Of a DNA stretch of 16,813 nucleotides, positions 13,939-16,813 are shown piece by piece (the stretch's first letter is position 1; each line of letters opens with the position of its first letter). Source of the stretch: Synergistaceae bacterium. GTDB taxonomy: Bacteria; Synergistota; Synergistia; Synergistales; Aminobacteriaceae. The notes beneath the pieces were generated by a model. It was not told where the DNA came from. It was given only the letters and a program-made list of their open reading frames with translations, and did not search any database. Location: assembly GCA_009778055.1 (NCBI GenBank), contig WRKN01000031.1:1-16813 (forward strand), in the 5' to 3' direction. The translations under genes were made by a program, and so were the position numbers.

Positions 13939-15146
13939 CACATGTACCTGTCCTGCCAGACGAATTGACCGCCCAGATAGATACTTACCACGCACTCTCT
14001 GGAGTACGGCGCGTCCAGCGACACGTATTCCCCGCTCCTGGCGTCGCGGTCCAACAGCACCTTGGTTCCCGTCGGGTCCACAAGCTCTATCTTAAGCTGA
14101 AGCGGACGGGCCAGGGGAGGAACCTGGTAACGTATCTTGGCGATCTTCCCTCCGACAGGCTCGAGGTTTGCCTGTTGGGTTCCGGCCGGCGGCGCCTGCG
14201 CTGCCGGCGGAGGCACGGGCTGTTGAGGTTCTGGCTGAGGAGAGACGGGCCGGCTCTGCTGATCAAAAACGCTGATGTTGGTGTTGACCGCTTGTACTTC
14301 AGACGTTGGACGCGCCGGATCGACGCCGATCAAAACGTTGCCTTGCCCGGGAACCGTCACCACGACTTGGCTGGAAGGTTCGTTTGCAGGCGTCTGCGCC
14401 TGGACAGGGCGCTCCGGGACTCCGTCAGGCCGCCTGGTCGTGGCCACCCGAAGCCGGATACCGTCCCCTGCCCGCGCCATCGTTCCTCCCGACGGGCGCG
14501 TGCCTATGACGTGCCCCTCGGTATCGTTTGGACTGAACACGGAATCTACGACCGCTATTCTAAAGCCGCTTGCCGTCAAAAGTTCACGCGCCCGGCGCTC
14601 GGTCATGCCGGCTGTGTCAGGGACGACAACCCTGCCGTCAGCGCCCGCGCCTCCCTGACTGATGAGAAGATCGACCTTCTTGTCGCTCGGTATGTTTGCC
14701 GGGCTCGACGGGCTCTGAGCTATGACGGTTCCTCCGGGCCTGGAATCGTCCTGGATATAAACGATGTTTCCGATGTTGAAGCCCTGCTCCTGGAGCACGT
14801 TTTGCGCTTCCGAGGCGGTGAGCCTGCGCACGTCGGGAATAGAGCGCCTGATTCCTCCTCTGCTGACCTTCAGGAGAATCGTCCTGTCGCTGCGCACCTT
14901 CACTCCCGCCTCGGGAGATTGCGCCACCACCTGCCATTGGGGAAGGGAGGACACCACCGACTCGGCCCTGACGACAAAACCCAGGCGTTTTGCCTCATTT
15001 TCCGCTTCCAATAATGACATATTGCGAAGCAAAGGCATGGTAATTTCGTCGCTTGTACTGAAAAACACCGTGTAAAACGCCACGGACCCGGACGCGAATA
15101 TTACCAGAACCACAAATAACAGCGTCCAACGGAATATTTTGCCCAT
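13938..15146 (-). CDS. Membrane-anchored PASTA domain protein
   Basis: A 402-residue protein with a short cytoplasmic N-terminus, one membrane helix (about 6-28) and three PASTA repeats outside (about 33-98, 101-168, 172-242). A Pro/Gln/Thr-rich linker follows (about 243-345), then a C-terminal domain of about 57 residues that I do not recognise. PASTA domains bind peptidoglycan fragments or beta-lactams in Ser/Thr kinases and penicillin-binding proteins; here neither kinase nor transpeptidase is attached. The ATG at 15146 follows AAGGAGG (15152-15158) by 5 bases and puts the membrane helix at the N-terminus; a longer reading adds 70 charged residues from the rsmB 3' end and is rejected. It lies 11 bases after rsmB and shares a base with rpe. 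A cell-envelope sensing or anchoring role is inference, helped by the rodZ-like gene two genes on. Confidence 0.88.
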   Translation of the reverse strand: MGKIFRWTLLFVVLVIFASGSVAFYTVFFSTSDEITMPLLRNMSLLEAENEAKRLGFVVRAESVVSSLPQWQVVAQSPEAGVKVRSDRTILLKVSRGGIRRSIPDVRRLTASEAQNVLQEQGFNIGNIVYIQDDSRPGGTVIAQSPSSPANIPSDKKVDLLISQGGAGADGRVVVPDTAGMTERRARELLTASGFRIAVVDSVFSPNDTEGHVIGTRPSGGTMARAGDGIRLRVATTRRPDGVPERPVQAQTPANEPSSQVVVTVPGQGNVLIGVDPARPTSEVQAVNTNISVFDQQSRPVSPQPEPQQPVPPPAAQAPPAGTQQANLEPVGGKIAKIRYQVPPLARPLQLKIELVDPTGTKVLLDRDARSGEYVSLDAPYSRECVVSIYLGGQFVWQDRYM

Positions 15147-15157
15147 ATTAAGCCTCC

Positions 15158-16498
15158 TTAAGCCCCCGTTCTTTTCATGATGACAGAAACATAAAACCCG
15201 TCCAACCAAGGCAAGCCGGGCAGTATATACGTCCCCCACGGACGCCCGCGGCGCACGTAAGCCCCAGCCAACGGCGCGTCCAGAACCACGTAATCCGCCG
15301 TTTCGCTCAAGGCGTCGGCCACGACGTTTTCGTTCTCCTGACGCAGAAGGCTGCAAGTAACGTAGATTATAATACCACCAGTCCCGACAAGAGTTAAGGC
15401 TTTTTTTAAAAGCGCTCTCTGCAACTCGCCCATTTTATCCACTTTTGCCCAGGAGAGGCCCCATTTTGACTCCGGTTTGCGGTTCCACGTCCCGCTGCCT
15501 GTGCATGGCGCGTCCAAAAAAACCAGTTTGACAGGCTCCTGCGGAGAGAGGGACAACGCGTCGCCAAGACGTAAAACCACGCGGTCTCCTATGCCCAGGC
15601 GCGCCATTTCACGCACAGCCGCGCGGTGGCGGCCTGGCGACACTTCCCAGCACTCGATACGGGCGTCCGGCAGGGATTGGGCAATTTGCCCCGCCTTGAC
15701 GCCGCGCCCCGAACACATGTCGAGAACCGTTCCCCCAAGTCTGCGCCAGAATACGGAAACAAGCGAGGCCGCCAGCATGGAACTTTCCGTCTGCACCGTT
15801 GCCAATCCCTGGCCGAACCCCGGAACGAGAGAGGGATACACGGTAGACGAAAGCCGTATCGACTCGGGGAACAGGTCGGACGGGACTCCGTCAAAACCCC
15901 CGGCGGACAGGAGCGCCGTAACCTCGTCCCTTCTGTTCGGCGGGGTGCGCAGCGACGCGCAAGGAGGTATTTGCGAATACGCGAATATATCGTTCAGTTC
16001 CTCGTTGCTCCAGGATTTTTTCCAGGCCGGCAAAGTCCACTCGGGTATCCCCGCGCAAACAGCTCTGTCCTCCAAGCGGCGGCTACGGTTTAGTATTTCC
16101 AGAGCGCCCGGTCCATTCCTGGCGACGTTGTGCAGAACGGCGTTCACCATAGGAACCGCTTTCTCATGCCCTTTTGCCTTCAACGCCTCCAACAGCCCGT
16201 TTACCAGCGCGCCGGGGGCGAAGTGCCTGAGTTCCATAAGGCCGGCGGCGCCCAACAGCAGGCAGTCCGAAACGGCAGGGTCTATTTCAGGCGGTTTCCC
16301 GCCCTTCGCGCCTTTTAAGTACGCGCCGAAGATTTTTTTCCAGAGCGCTTCACGGCGCAAAGCCCCATAAGCGAGCGAGGACGCCAGTGACAGCTCGGTC
16401 ACCGGCATTTTATCCCCAAGCGAGCGTAAAGTTTCGCCTATGAAACGCCCTTCCCTTGCGCTCTGTACGGCAAAAAGCGCGCCCTCTATCCCGCGCAT
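15158..16498 (-). CDS. rsmB: 16S rRNA cytosine-5 methyltransferase RsmB
   Basis: A 446-residue SAM-dependent RNA methyltransferase (RsmB/Sun type), which makes m5C967 in 16S rRNA in E. coli. The N-terminal half (about 1-140) is a NusB-like RNA-binding domain. The catalytic domain shows the SAM loop LDMCSGRGVKAGQIA, the release cysteine C332 in DAPCTGSGTWNRKPE and the catalytic nucleophile C382 in YVTCSLLRQENE. The ATG at 16498 is the only usual start: the frame upstream to a TAA has no ATG, GTG or TTG. A purine-rich site (GACGGA) touches the ATG and a better GGGACGGAG is about 20 bases away, so initiation looks weak. It is the first gene of the minus-strand operon. Confidence 0.94.
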   Translation of the reverse strand: MRGIEGALFAVQSAREGRFIGETLRSLGDKMPVTELSLASSLAYGALRREALWKKIFGAYLKGAKGGKPPEIDPAVSDCLLLGAAGLMELRHFAPGALVNGLLEALKAKGHEKAVPMVNAVLHNVARNGPGALEILNRSRRLEDRAVCAGIPEWTLPAWKKSWSNEELNDIFAYSQIPPCASLRTPPNRRDEVTALLSAGGFDGVPSDLFPESIRLSSTVYPSLVPGFGQGLATVQTESSMLAASLVSVFWRRLGGTVLDMCSGRGVKAGQIAQSLPDARIECWEVSPGRHRAAVREMARLGIGDRVVLRLGDALSLSPQEPVKLVFLDAPCTGSGTWNRKPESKWGLSWAKVDKMGELQRALLKKALTLVGTGGIIIYVTCSLLRQENENVVADALSETADYVVLDAPLAGAYVRRGRPWGTYILPGLPWLDGFYVSVIMKRTGA

Positions 16499-16647
16499 TC
16501 CGTCGTCTGGCGGATACCCAGCTCCGTCCCAATATTTTTCTTCAAAATTATGACCATTCCTTTCGTTTCGATTTTACCAAGAGAATATGGCAATACATCA
16601 GGTAGGTATAGGTTCCCGTAAGACTTCCTCAGCCCTTTAAAAACAAC

Positions 16648-16671
16648 AAACCCCCATAATAGTGGGGGTTT
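16648..16671 (-). terminator. Rho-independent terminator after tRNA-Met
   Basis: A perfect 9-base stem (AAACCCCCA/TGGGGGTTT) encloses a 6-base loop. On the minus strand it is followed by GTTGTTTTT, a fair U-tract. It lies 43 bases after the tRNA's 3' end and before rsmB, so it should separate the tRNA transcript from the rsmB operon. The 16499-16647 stretch between it and rsmB must then hold the rsmB promoter; I found no clear box pair there. Confidence 0.8.
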
Positions 16672-16714
16672 ATCTCTCTTTAGGAAATCTATGAATTCCT
16701 GTAAATTTATCTCT

Positions 16715-16791
16715 TGGTGGCGGCAACTGGAGTCGAACCAGTGACACCGCGGGTATGAACCGCGTGCTCTAGCCATCTGAGCTATGCCGCC
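16715..16791 (-). tRNA. tRNA-Met (CAU)
   Basis: On the minus strand a complete 77-base cloverleaf can be drawn. The acceptor stem is GGCGGCA/TGCCGCC with an encoded ACCA end; the D arm is GCTC/GAGC; the anticodon stem CGCGG/CCGCG encloses loop TTCATAC (anticodon CAT); the T arm is ACTGG TTCGACT CCAGT. The first base pair is G-C, whereas initiator tRNAs have a mismatch there, so this is an elongator-type tRNA. CAU could also belong to a lysidine-modified tRNA-Ile, but the overall sequence resembles elongator Met. Confidence 0.93.
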
Positions 16792-16813
16792 TTTTCATAT
16801 TTTTTGATTGTCA

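Noticed and set aside
13911..15014. Long plus-strand frame opposite the PASTA gene
   Set aside because: It is a GC-rich shadow of a clear PASTA protein on the other strand; the translation is Arg-rich and featureless.
16486..16776. 96-codon minus-strand frame overlapping the tRNA
   Set aside because: Its start lies inside the tRNA-Met gene and it reads through the terminator hairpin, so it is a by-product of those features.

Overview
The window looks like a bacterial chromosome of moderate GC content with high coding density. The gene order rsmB - PASTA protein - rpe - rodZ-like - rimO, together with a compact CheX-type chemotaxis operon and a type IV pilin, suggests a Synergistota (Synergistaceae-like) bacterium. 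That assignment is an inference from gene content; there is no rRNA here to confirm it. Two gene blocks run toward each other and meet at about 11.1 kb.

Left edge (1-1040): the first 70 bases hold the 5' end of a type IV pilin-like gene on the minus strand. A 675-base non-coding stretch follows. It carries two near-identical long palindromes about 230 bases apart, a loose half copy, and three small GC-rich hairpins. A 59-residue helical protein of unknown function lies at 746-925.

Centre (1041-11093, plus strand): a complete chemotaxis cluster encodes a double-receiver response regulator, CheA, CheW, a membrane chemoreceptor, CheB, CheR, CheY and the CheY-P phosphatase CheX. From cheA to cheX the genes are separated by 18 bases at most or overlap, so they are almost certainly one transcription unit. 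The receptor has a CZB zinc-binding domain between its two membrane segments, so zinc or a zinc-thiol redox signal outside the membrane is a reasonable guess for its input. CheA phosphorylates CheY and CheB, CheR and CheB adjust receptor methylation, and CheX resets CheY. An antisense DUF4143-type AAA ATPase gene (1890-3182) sits between the double-receiver gene and cheA. A diverged copy of the same ~80-base element lies before each of those two chemotaxis genes. cheA has no ATG, GTG or TTG at the expected place; a strong Shine-Dalgarno points to an ATT start.

Right (11106-16791, minus strand): reading from the right edge, there is a tRNA-Met(CAU), a rho-independent terminator, and then a tight housekeeping operon: rsmB (16S rRNA m5C methyltransferase), a membrane-anchored PASTA protein, rpe, a RodZ-like protein and rimO. 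The last four are joined by 1-base stop/start overlaps (TGATG or TAATG), which suggests translational coupling.
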